Shown: one piece after another, positions 1 to 10,629 of the stretch
Position numbering within the stretch: the first letter of the stretch is position 1
How the letters are laid out: every line of letters starts with the position of its first letter
From: Arenicola marina
Taxonomy: Eukaryota; Annelida; Polychaeta; Arenicolidae
Direction: 5' to 3'
Assembly: GCA_964019135.1 (NCBI GenBank)
Contig: OZ025253.1
Coordinates: 36,196,548 to 36,260,547 of the forward strand
Length of the DNA stretch: 64,000 nt
The notes under the pieces: generated by a model
The model's database searches: none
The model's input: the letters and a program-made list of their open reading frames with translations, nothing else
What the model was told of the DNA's origin: nothing
Translations under genes and position numbers: made by a program

Positions 1-1440
1 CTGAATGTAATATTCTGTCAGAAGCATAATTATGTAATATGTAAATATTGTAGATTAACATGCTTGGTGTTTTTTGTCTTTGTAAAAGGTCTAGTGTAGA
101 TTTAACCCAAGTCCATGTTGCCATAGTCAGAGGATAAAATCAGTCTTATCGTTTAATGTAATGAGTCATCTTGTATCAATGTTCTATACACAAAGTATAT
201 TACAAGTATTTTACAAATGGTCGGTTTTGCGGCCCTGACCTTCGGCCTCTAAGTTAGACCAACGATGTTTAATTACTTTGACAAGGAGGCGGCAATCAGG
301 ATAATTGATCTTAGTGTTATTGTAGTTCAAATGTGTCATAGTTATCATCTTACCTTGATCCACCATATCAAAACACTTATTAAACACGCGTTCCAAGGTG
401 TGTAGTGCACTTCACTGCCGCGAGTGTATATTATTTTCTGGTGGATGTCTTACGACACCAATACCTGCCTATGGAAATTCTATGGAAACTATGAAAACTC
501 CATGGACAATCTATGGAAGAGTACATCTACAAACCTGCAAACGTATGTGATCATAACCGGCGACGAGAGGAAAACAATGGCCAAATATTATCTCATATTA
601 TCTATTATATGTTCTATAGAAACAACCTTTGCCTCGTGCCGCAAAGAACTTTTTTTTATCATTACTTGGAAATTTCATGATTGCGATTACAAGAAATATG
701 AAAGTGATCGATTACGATTAAGTTGAAAGTAATCATGATTACAATCGTGATTACCTTCTTATTTTCTTTTAATAAATGAACCCTGGGCTAGACCTTTAAG
801 CAGCTATTTAAACACACAGTAAACATTGGATGAGCGGGGCCACAGATATGAAGACGGGGCAGCTTGGTTGGGAGCGCGGCGGATTTCTGATCATAGGGCT
901 GTGCGTTTAATTTCCAATTGGAAAATTTGTTAAGGGCATTTGCTGAGGGTTACGACCCAACGTAGTCACTTTCTGAAGAACAGTCCTCGATCGTAATCGT
1001 AAAGTTATTCTAAGACTAATCAAAATACTAGTTTAAGAGTTATTAAATAGTAACTTTAATATCACAATATATATTTTTGACAGAAATCCTCTGCAATTGT
1101 TCTTACCTTCCCTAGAACGAGGTGTGGTGGATAACAAAACTTATGGCCTCTATGTTAAATGGCAGGTAAAAAAAAAGCCACAATACTATAGGACACGCGG
1201 GGAAATCCGTACCATACGTTGCCGCGCCCCGCTACTAAACCCAGTAGAGTTCATTTTATAACAACAATTCTTTCAATCCATCCCTGCAGGCAACAATAGC
1301 ACAAGCATCCAACCCCATCACAACCCCCTCTCGGAGTGGGGCACAAAGGACCAGAAGGATATAGGGTCCATACAGAAGGACTCGAGTGGCCAGTTTACAT
1401 TAATAACATTAACGTTCATGTTGGAGACTTAAACAGCCTG
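1..1440. other. intergenic, no gene recognised
   Basis: AT-rich sequence without a convincing coding region. A cluster of TTACGATT-like words near 660-755 resembles the array that begins near 1460. Short open frames here show no family signature. Confidence 0.5.
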
Positions 1441-1459
1441 AGTGAAAATAGTCAAGTAA

Positions 1460-1665
1460 TCATCAAAAGTGATCAAGATTACGATTACATTAGTAATGTA
1501 ATCGATTACGATTGCATTAGTAATGTAATCGATTACGATTGCATTAGTAATGTAATCGATTACGATCACGATTACATTGCTTTTAAAACCAATGTAATAG
1601 ATTACGATTACGAAAAATCGTAAAAATCGGGATGGGGTGAAAAATGTAATTGATTACAATCGATT
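1460..1665. repeat. 27-bp tandem repeat rich in ATCGATTACGATT
   Basis: A 27-bp unit containing GTAATCGATTACGATT and GCATTAGT starts at 1495, 1522 and 1549 and decays on both sides. Each unit has the self-complementary core TAATCGATTA. The open frame across it is only translated repeat. Similar words at 660-755 suggest an older, wider array. Confidence 0.85.
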
Positions 1666-1839
1666 ACGATTACTGATTATGCTTACCCCATATCGGATCC
1701 CCGCGTTATACGACTTCTGTTCTGCCAGCCCGAAAAGACCGTATAAAGGAGGGAGTCGTAGAGGGACTAGAGGGATACCTCGAGATGTACAGTTTTTCGC
1801 TCAAGTATCACCACGCACTAAAAAAGCACTATAATACAG

Positions 1840-2690
1840 CTTCAGAGTGCAGCTCTAGCTCTTCTCCCCCACTTATCCGTGATTGCATCAGCATTCAGTC
1901 AAACAGTGGCGCTATGCTACTTGTTTCTCCAGCTCCGTGCCGTTGAATAGCATCGACACGCTGCTCGAAAATTAAAACCTTCCACTTGCGTTTTCTAGCC
2001 AGTGTGTACCTGTATGTGTTCACTCAATTGACTCAATTACTTAGACAACACTTTGTGTAAGTTAATGTCCTCAGAAAACGATGCGATATAATGTCCGAGG
2101 AACAATGTGTCCTCGGGCTTTGCCCTGGGACTCCATTATTATCCGGTAATGTAGTTTTGTAAAATCCACGTCCTTAGGACTCAAACCCATTACATGACAG
2201 AAAAACTATGTCGTAAGAGAACAATAGAGTGACGTCATAAGTGCATTTTACAAACCAGGTGTGACTAACAATGTCGCCCACTTAAACGTATGCTTGTTAA
2301 CAACCAGTGAGATCAGCCCAATATGTTGTTTGTTTGGAGCCAATCGAGTCGACTGTCACACCACGCGGCGCCGCCATGTAGCGAGTTAAGAAAGGGACTG
2401 AAATGTGTGCCGGTAGCATGACGAGTCGAAGTGTCGGTCGTAAGTCGCGTTAGCGAGGGAGTCGCATAGTAAAGGCTTTAACATGTAAAAGTGTTCAATG
2501 CACAGAGAAAAGATCGAATAACGGAGGGAGTCGCATAATGGAGGGACCGTATAATGCAAGGACCACTGTATTACATAAGGTCAACCTGTAGCCACATATA
2601 GTTATGTCAACGATCAACACATTACCCCCTTCATCATGAACCACCCTATGAACAACGCTCTCAAAATTGCCCCTTAACATTATGACAACT
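1840..2690. other. intergenic, nothing recognised
   Basis: No coding region, RNA gene or clear repeat structure was recognised. Sequence composition is ordinary for the window. Confidence 0.4.
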
Positions 2691-2699
2691 CTCCGGGCT

Positions 2700-3200
2700 A
2701 CTATGGATTGTCATGTTGGAACAACCGTATAATGTGAGATTGCTATACCTATTGTTATTTACCGCTGTAGAATATAATATTGCTAACCTGCTATAGCAGA
2801 TGAGCTTGTTACACCTAAAATAAATTATAATAGTTCTACATCTATTATATAATATGATATTGCTACACCGTCTGTGTAATGTGAGATTGCTGAAACTATT
2901 CTAGAATATTATATTGTAACATCTGCTATGGAATGTGCGATTGCTACACTTATGGTAAAATATGATATTGCCACACCCGTAATGGAAGGTAATATCGGTG
3001 CACCTATTTTATAAGGTGATATTTCTGCACCTGCTAAAGAAGGTGGGATTTCTACACATATCACATTATGTGACATTGCTACACCTTCCGTGGAATGGGA
3101 TATTGGTGCACACATGAAACGCTGTTTTCCCTAACCATACCATGGAATGTCATATTGTTTTACTTTAAGGGCCTGCTTACGATTGTATATTCGCGCCTCC
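2700..3200. repeat. degenerate ~33-bp tandem repeat
   Basis: Loose units of roughly 33 bp share the pattern 'GATATTGCTACACCT...GTAGAATGTGATA', as at 2735, 2850, 2940, 2968 and 3075. The short minus-strand reading frames across it show the same periodicity and are not genes. Confidence 0.6.
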
Positions 3201-3285
3201 ATAATGAAACGGTTACTTCCAATGGATATTAGAACTGTTCTGTCAGTGCACCTACTGTATGTACTGTCATGTTCATACATGGAAC

Positions 3286-4375
3286 CCTGAAGTGAAATTG
3301 AATAGATTAAGCAAAGTTCAACAAGCATCCCGGATTCATAGGTGCTGCTGGTGACACACCCACAACCGTCACCGAGATGTGTGTGTGTGTGTGGGGAGGG
3401 GGGAGGGGTATGTAGGTTGTGTGGTCTCGCTAACCATAGTCAGATTGCTTAATGTTATCACGTCGACCCGGCGTCAACGTATCTCAAGTGGGGTTGTCTG
3501 GGTATTATACATCACGTAGTTAGAGAAGAGGACACACTTCAGAGTGTCTGAAGGTGCCTGTCACTCCAGCGATCTAGAATGGGCGGTAGTAATACTGACA
3601 TATGGATGCCACTTCAGACATATACGTAAGTGTAGACCAGATGTTTTATTAAGGGAGAAGACATGCGGTACACCCAGCATTTTAAGGGGGTTTTAAGGGG
3701 GGGATTCTGAACTGAAATTGAATAGATTAAGCACCTAGGGTGGGGGGGGGGTAGGTTTTGTAGTCTCGCTAACCAAATTCGGATTGTTGAGTGTTATAAC
3801 GTCGACCGGGAGTCACCGCCTGTTTCAAGTGGTGTTGCCAGTATAATTCTACATCACGTAGTTCAAAAGAACACATTTCAGAGTGTCTGAAGGTGTTTCT
3901 CAATCTAGTGATCTAGGATGGGCGGTAGTAATACTGATATATGGATGCCACTTCAGACACATACGTAAGTGTAGACCAGATGTTTTATTAAGGGAGAAGA
4001 CATGCGGTATACCCAGCATTTTAAGGGGGGTTTAAGGGGGAATTCTGAACTGAAATTGAATAGATTAAGCACCTAGGGGGGGGGGGGTAGGTTGTGTAGT
4101 CTCGCTAACCAAAGTCAGATTGCTGAGTGTTATCACGTCGACCCGGCGTCACCGTCTGTCTCAAGTGGTGTTGCCAGTATAATAATGCATCACATAGTTA
4201 AAAAGAACACATTTCAGAGTGTCTGAAGGTGTTTCTCAATCTAGTGATCTAGGATGGGCGGTAGTAATACTGATATATGGATGCCACTTCAGACATATAC
4301 GTAAGTGTAGACCAGATGTTTTATTAAGGGAAAAGACATGCGGTGTACCCAGCATTTTATTGAGGGTTTAACCTC
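3286..4375. repeat. ~339-bp tandem repeat, three copies
   Basis: The landmark ACATGCGGTRYACCCAGCAT recurs at 3661, 4000 and 4336, giving unit lengths of 339 and 336 bp. A second landmark, GAAATTGAATAGATTAAGC, begins each unit; the first unit is longer by about 80 bp. Each unit has a poly-G tract followed by TAGGTTGTGTAGTCTCGCTAACC. A diverged single copy of the same element lies near 7985-8215. Confidence 0.9.
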
Positions 4376-4379
4376 TCAG

Positions 4380-4920
4380 AGCCTGTACCGCTATTGGTTT
4401 ATTATACAGAGCTCCTCCATGCCACACGTGGCATTATGCGCGTGACGCACTGCCATCCATCGCGATTGACGAATTGCTAACCTCAGGACTTTAAAAGTAA
4501 ATAAGAATATATGGCCATATAAGTAGGAAAACTCTCTAACCCGTATCAATATGGCATACTACATATAATGTCAACATGCTGCATGTCACCATGACACATC
4601 ATGTCATCGCGCAGAAACATACGTTATCATATAATTATAGCTTTGGAAACAACAAACACTCATATGTGAAGGACAAAGGTGCCTGACCATCCTGTTAAAT
4701 TAAGATGGTGTCTAAATCCTAATGGCGGTTACCATTCATCGTTCTTGGGGCCTTTCATTTTAGCAGTGACTACTAGAGTCAGATCCAGAGTAATGAGTAA
4801 CAACCCATTGTTCTCGGTAGCATATGATATGCGGTTGTCATGTCATTTACAACCTGCTTTCTAACAAGCAGTCAAGGTCACCAATTAATGACGCCACATA
4901 TAAACATAGTGCGAATGATA
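4380..4920. other. intergenic, nothing recognised
   Basis: No coding potential, RNA gene or repeat structure was recognised between the 339-bp array and the segment shared with 56.7 kb. Confidence 0.4.
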
Positions 4921-4924
4921 ATTC

Positions 4925-5295
4925 TTCATTTTAGTGTAATATGCATCATTTTGTTAAATGGAAGGAAACTGTTAACATAGCCTTAGTATTGCGACCGATA
5001 TGAGACAAAACTAGGCAGAATGTTTTACAACGAAGATCCTTGTAAAATTTCTTAGGTGATGAAAGCGCCGTCCCGCTGATGACAGCGCCGCTTCCCTAAC
5101 CGTGTCGTCTCTCGCTACCGCGTCGCCGCACAGCTAACCGTGTCACTGGCTAACCGTGACGCCGCTCGCTAACCGTGTCACCTCTCGCTAACGACGTCGT
5201 CGCTCTGCTAACCGTGCCCTCGCTGGCTAACGGTGTAGCCGCTGCGCAAACCTCTCTCCGCTCTCTACCCGTGTCGCCGCTGCACTAACCCGTGA
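4925..5295. repeat. 19-bp satellite (CTAACCGTGTCGCCGCTCG), first array
   Basis: Short degenerate array of the 19-bp unit CTAACCGTGTCGCCGCTCG. It is preceded by TTTTAGTGTAATATGCAT, which also precedes the large array at 56.8 kb. This marks 4.92-6.9 kb as a diverged copy of 56.7-58.8 kb. Confidence 0.8.
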
Positions 5296-5299
5296 GAGA

Positions 5300-6420
5300 C
5301 ATACCATCAGCGGATATACCTCAAGATCTATTGTCATCTCGCTCGCAATACCACAGACTGGGTCAATTATTCACTCATTCTATTTTCAGGGATGTGCTAT
5401 TTGTATAATCAGATGTAATGGGTGTTTTCGATGATGGGTGTGTGCTGACGGGTGTGATTGTATGGCCTTCTTTAATGGGTGTTTTCGGTGGTGTGGGTGT
5501 GCTGACGGATGTGTTGGCGTCCTGAGCCAAAGACAAACATAGGGCCAACAGCAGTGCGCGTGCAAGTCAGGAAAGACCATGCAGTGACAATGGGAGTTCG
5601 ACGATTGACTGAACTTGTATACAGTACGGGAGAAGTGTGGAATAGACAATTATCTGATATCCCTATATCCCTATAGCTAGTTGGCCCAGATAGCCGAGAC
5701 ATCGCAAGGTGGCATTCTGACAAGAATCCTACAATCAGGTGTAAGCAGGTTCAAGTGAGCTCGCACTTTGTCGATAATACGATAAACATGTAAAGAGAGT
5801 GAAAAAACGAATGTGGTCCGCCGTAGAATTAAGCGGAAACAGCCTGGCTGCATGGCTGCATGGCTGCTCGAGCCCGGCCGTTGGATGTAGGAGGGCGGGG
5901 TGGAGGGGGGGGGGGGTCCCAAATCACGAAGAATACATTTCTTGATTTTAAAAGAATTACCCTCATGCAAAGGAAGGGGCGGGGCATAAATGATATATAT
6001 TGATATAAATTGGCGATTGCCCGATTCACGATTATTTACTTAATCAATATTAAAATTCCCAGTTGACGATTAATGAAAACCCTTGGTCACGATCGCCGGA
6101 TAATACCCAATTCTTAGTTCACGAAGAATTGTTTCCCTCGTTCCCAGTTCACGGTAAAGTACAAGCCAGTTTCCGAGGAACGGAAATACCACTTGCCACC
6201 CCACCCCCCTCATATTGGAGGTGTCCATTCGTCCTCGGAATAATTTCCCCATGACAACCCCCCCCCCACACCGGATATAAATCATGGTTTCATTTCATTT
6301 GTATACTGCGAAATATAATCAATGTATATACCGGCGATGGGAGAATATTTGTTTCAGAGATTCTTTATTAAACTTATTCATGGGCAACCAATATTAACCA
6401 TCATGTCAACCACTTCACAT
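5300..6420. repeat. spacer shared with 57.6-58.4 kb
   Basis: Patches match 57.6-58.4 kb in order: TATACAGTA.GGA.AAG at 5615 with 57660, and ATATAATCAATG.A.ATACC at 6313 with 58152. No gene was recognised; the proline- or histidine-rich frames here are low-complexity. A run of about 14 G lies near 5905. Confidence 0.6.
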
Positions 6421-6900
6421 TTACAGGTGCTCTTAGTTGTCGTAGATGATATATAGAAAGACGCCAAACCCCTTCACTTAAAAGATGAAAGTAAAAAGGA
6501 ATTTAGATACTCTAATGAGCAAGCTTCATAGGGGTAGATGACTTGGATAATTCCTACCCAGACACACCATGGTATAAGTGTGTAGACAAAAAAAGGCACA
6601 AGTAGCAGGTTCGACTAATGTTTAATATCCGTTATAGATAAAAACGAAATAGACCAATATTAAATTAACAAAAGCCATAATGTGTAACCACATTTCAGTC
6701 TGCATTTTACCCTGTGTACTTTAAGTGTAAGTATCAGGTATAGGGGTCGTCATACCATTACCAATCGCTAAACAAGATATAAAGATGTTTACGTTTGCAC
6801 ATGCATTATGGGTACAATAGGTTTGATGGTGATATGCCAGATTGAATTAAATTGATTTAGTACATTGCATTCAATTGATCAAGTAGATTGCCGGGTCGAT
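6420..6900 (-). mobile_element. 5'-truncated LINE 3' tail, copy 1
   Basis: About 480 bp align with 58370-58790, the 3' end of the minus-strand LINE, including CCCAGACACACCATGG, AATTAACAAAAGCC and the CAGATTGA motif. The orientation matches the full LINE. A tail-only copy is the usual product of incomplete target-primed reverse transcription. Confidence 0.65.
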
Positions 6901-6904
6901 ACGC

Positions 6905-7980
6905 CCTGTATTGGTGACTAATAGCCACCGTGACAGGGTGTGATCGGGCCTCACCCGGCTAGCAAGTGGGGACAGGCAACCACGAGACTTATGCCGGGAA
7001 CCATGGAGCACGTACGTAGTTAGATAGCAGGGAACACTTAAACTTTTTTCAGTAGTTGCACACGTCGCTCAAGATATTGATATTGCACTCTAGAATAATG
7101 TTTTCGCCCAAGCCAACGAAATGCTCAGCAGAGAACGATACTGATTATTTACACTTGGTCGAGTGTCCCGGTGGCGTCGCTTTTACGGGACCCACCGACA
7201 TTATTATTGCACATTAATATCAAGATCATATTATGATTAATGTCATAATTATATTTTGTTAAACGATCATAACTAAGGAAGCTAGGTAACACTGTGTCGG
7301 AGTAGATCTTAGAAGAGTAGGTGACTGATTACAGAGGCATTGCCTTGTATATTTTGATCTAACCTTTATTGAATTTAAACAGACCGCACTTTTATTTCTG
7401 GTGCTGTAGTTCTGAATCGGAGAGTGTAGGTTCAAGCTTTTAAGATAAATCTATCTAAATGTTAGAGTATCGGAGCAGTGTGTGTTCCGTGTTGACGAGA
7501 ATTCGTGTTGGCCAAATCTGCATATAGCTTACGCTTATAACTCTCACTGTTCACATATTGTTGGTTCTTCTAACTGTGCCATTCGGCTTAATGTGCGTAC
7601 ATGTATTAATATTACAGATCAAGAGTATCAAGAGTTATGAAAAAAAACTATTTAAATATTGATTAGGATATTTCTCGTGTCCATTGTAGTTGATTTTACA
7701 TATTTATATGGGCGGTCATATACCCACATACGGTATGGGTTGGCCAGTCGCTACACGAGCTATAAAGGCTGCCATATACTTACACAGGGTGGCTTACCCT
7801 GTCCCCACACCGCATACTGTGATTACTATAGCCCGATATATATTATGGGTTACATGTCGCCACAGGTTTGATAATGTAATGATAGTTAAAACATCAAAGT
7901 TAGTGAATAGATCAGCACCAACGTTTAACACGTTTGTCGCATTAATCTGCCCCAGCTTAGTGGCATACCCCACGGACGTT
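6905..7980. other. intergenic with short GTGATCGGGCCTCACCC repeat
   Basis: No gene recognised. The block near 6935-6980 (GGGCCTCACCCGGCTAGC...GGGGACAGG) recurs near 9180-9220. In both places it follows a LINE tail, so the two tails share flanking sequence and may derive from one duplicated locus. Confidence 0.45.
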
Positions 7981-7984
7981 ACCG

Positions 7985-8215
7985 GGGTGTATGTGTGCGT
8001 ACGGGTGGGGATGGTGGGAAGGGGGTAGCTAGGTTGTGTAGTCGAGCAGACCAAACTAACCTTGTTACGCGTTATCCCATCACCGCGGGTCTCAAGGAGG
8101 CACTAAGTGGTTTCTTCCGGGAATCAAGGAGCACGTGCTGAGATACCACATGGTCTTTTTTTCTACCAAAATCTCTTCCAGTTAAATGCCACTTTAGACA
8201 TATATGCAGGCATCA
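7985..8215. repeat. diverged single copy of the 339-bp repeat
   Basis: Carries GGGTAGCTAGGTTGTGTAGTC, a gapped match to GTTACGCGTTATC and GCCACTTTAGACATATA, in the same order as in the 3.3-4.4 kb array. Confidence 0.6.
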
Positions 8216-8667
8216 GTTTTGTCATTTTATCATTGTCGGTCAATACAACGTGTTAATGTTTATTGTTAACTTTTATTTACCGACGTTTAATACAATATAT
8301 CGTTTCTAATCTCCATCCGGGCAAGATACGTGTTACTAAACCGCTTTCAAATATATGTTTCCAAGTGGCTACTAAAGCCATTTATCAGGTGATATCATTT
8401 TCATATTCAATATGAATATCTCATCTCGTCAAAATAAATTCAAGCAGCGAAAACCCCCCAGATGGCAAGGTTGACTCGGTTATATACGTTGAAACGCCTC
8501 GACCATCAGTGTCGGCCCGACATCGATATTTGAGATCGGTACCAATTTTATCATCCCGATAAGCCTACTGTAAGAACACAGAACAATACACATATTCTGA
8601 TAATGGTTTGCTAGTTTTATTTAGGTTAGTATGTATTACAGAAGGCCCCAATTCCAAGAGGCGATAG

Positions 8668-8830
8668 GGGACGGCCCAGTAGCCCAGTGGGTTAGAGCGC
8701 TCGACTTGAATGCTCTAGCCACCTGTGACTCCGCTGTGGCCATGTCTGTGTGGTCGCGCGATAAATATCCCATGTCGCACAAACCTTGGTATAGGTGTGT
8801 AGATAAAAAAGAGGCACAAGAAGCAGGTTT
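8668..8830 (+). mobile_element. tRNA-derived SINE head
   Basis: TAGCCCAGTGGGTTAGAGCGCTCG (8681-8704) looks like a tRNA gene A-box region. The following GTGGCCATG.CTGTGTGGTCGC is shared with the SINE copy at 52.3-52.5 kb. No cloverleaf can be closed, so this is not a functional tRNA gene. Confidence 0.6.
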
Positions 8831-9095
8831 GACGTTTGTTTAATATCCGACATAGACAACAACAAAATAGACGAATATTTAATTAACAATAGCCCTTAAG
8901 GGTGATCATTTCTGTCTGCATTTGTATGTAAGTATTATTATCAGGTACTAAACATTTGTACATACCCATATATATTATGGCTTGCTCTGGCGAAACAGGT
9001 TTGATACTGAAATGCCAGACTGAATTCAATTGATTTAGTAGATTTAATTGCGCGGATTTATCAGATTGACTTGACCACCAAATCTTACCCCCCCC
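8755..9095 (-). mobile_element. 5'-truncated LINE 3' tail, copy 2
   Basis: Matches 58490-58790 and 6560-6900. It shares GGTACTAAACAT.TGTA.AT, TTGCTCTGGCG.AACAGG and TTGACCACCAAA.CTTACCCC. It ends at a run of about 14 C near 9089. Confidence 0.7.
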
Positions 9096-9099
9096 CCCC

Positions 9100-9400
9100 C
9101 CAACCCCCAACCATTCTTCTCCTACCCATTTGCCGGATCAATAAGCCCCTTGTGGGTAACTAACAGCCAGCGGGACCGGGTGTGACCGGGCCTCACCCTG
9201 CTAGCGGGCGGGGACAGGGAGGTGGGGGAGGGGGACGTGGGGAGCTCCGGTAGTCAGTCGCGTTGTTGAGCTTTAGATATAAATCAGCATAATGTTTTCG
9301 CCAAAGTCAATAAACTACACTTCAGATAATAAACACACTGAACAAAACTCAGTAGTTACACTTGACCGGCAGACCCAGGTGCGGGGTTACAAATAGCAGC
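9100..9400. other. intergenic, nothing beyond the GGGCCTCACCC block
   Basis: No gene recognised. The only structure is the GGGCCTCACCCTGCTAGC block near 9190, shared with 6950. Confidence 0.4.
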
Positions 9401-10300
9401 GGAAGGGGGTCCAGAGTCTCAAGAGCCCATCCCCTGTTAGACAGCGGGAGTGTGGGTGGGGGGGGGGGGGCACCACAATAGGCAGTATACAATATTTTAG
9501 GACTTCACATCTAAGCTGGCCTACACTTACCATTGAAAAAGAACATCGTCACTTAAGATAGGTGTATATTGGGGTGGGGGTGGGTTAAGACCCACCAAGG
9601 CCTCCCATTTACTTACGACGCGAGGGGAGGGGGTATTACGACCAGGAAGACTTTTGGCTGGTGCAAAAACAACACGTTCTGTGTACCCAAACGACCTGGC
9701 GCCAGTCGATAAGGGTGTCGAATTTACAATTCAATACACAGCAGCAGTTCTCGTCGTCATAAAATTGCTATGATTTCCTTCTACACATCGTAACAAAACG
9801 GCCTTTTTGTGCCGGTAAAGAACAGCTCAGTGCCCGCCTGCCTAAAAACTGCCCTGCCAAAATCCTTCTCACGGGCAGGCGGATTTCGGGCTAAAACCCG
9901 GAAGGTGGAGGGGGGGGGGAGGAGTGGCCACCAATTCAGGCGGTCCACAAAATAATATGGCGGGGTAAGCATCCATGTTCCACGTGAGGTGTACAGCTAC
10001 CATTGATCAAACAACACCCGAAGTAGAAAAAGTGGGGGTTCGGAGCCACCAGGGCATACCCCATCCCCAAACTTACGACAGGGGAGGGGGGTTTTACGAC
10101 CAGGGGAGATCAAAACAAGGGCGATCGAAAAATAATATGAGGCGTCCACATGTTACCAAGCGTACAATTACCATAGGAAAAAAAAGAGCATCAGCGCTTG
10201 AAAGAGGATGGGTTTTAGACCCCTCAAGAGCCCCTTCCCTCCTCCCCGACTTACACAAAAAATGTGGGCATACAAGACTCTTATCTGAGGTTGGTTGACT
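9400..10300. repeat. degenerate tandem repeat with AATAATATGGCGG units
   Basis: Related segments begin near 9470, 9946 and 10127, each with a version of AATAATATG followed by TACCATTG and then CTTACGAC..GGGGAGGGGG and TTACGACCAGG. Units differ in length, roughly 180-480 bp. No coding content. Confidence 0.5.
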
Positions 10301-10409
10301 GGGGGAGGGTTTAAACGGCCCGTCTCACCTGCTACATATGTGCCGTAGTCGTTGGCAACCCGCGCCCCCGCCAAAGACAAGTTGGAACCTGCTATAAAAA
10401 TGTCGTTGG

Positions 10410-10625
10410 TATCAGTCCAGGTGTCATGTCAGGAGCAGCAGCGACAGGGATGGGTAATTTATAACGCACGACCACTTAGAAAAAAGCTTATCATGTCAAA
10501 CATCTCCAAAAAGACGGTTCCCCGGTTCGTTAACATACGACACTTCGCACTGTTAGCGAAGATCGGTACTTGGTTGGTTGTGGGGCAGGCGGTGTGTGCG
10601 TCAAAGCAAGCAATCAATTTTTTTT
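10410..10625. repeat. dispersed fragment matching 60.83-61.02 kb
   Basis: Shares CAGGTGTCA.GTCAGGA, TATAACGC, CACTTAGA.AAA and TACTTGGTTGGTTGTGGGG with the sequence at the 5' end of the LINE at 60.8-61.0 kb. It is probably a fragment of the same element or its common flank. Confidence 0.6.
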
Positions 10626-10629
10626 AAAG

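Noticed and set aside
8668-8740. Possible tRNA gene
   Set aside because: Only an A-box-like region fits. There is no closed acceptor stem or proper T arm, and the following body is shared with a SINE.
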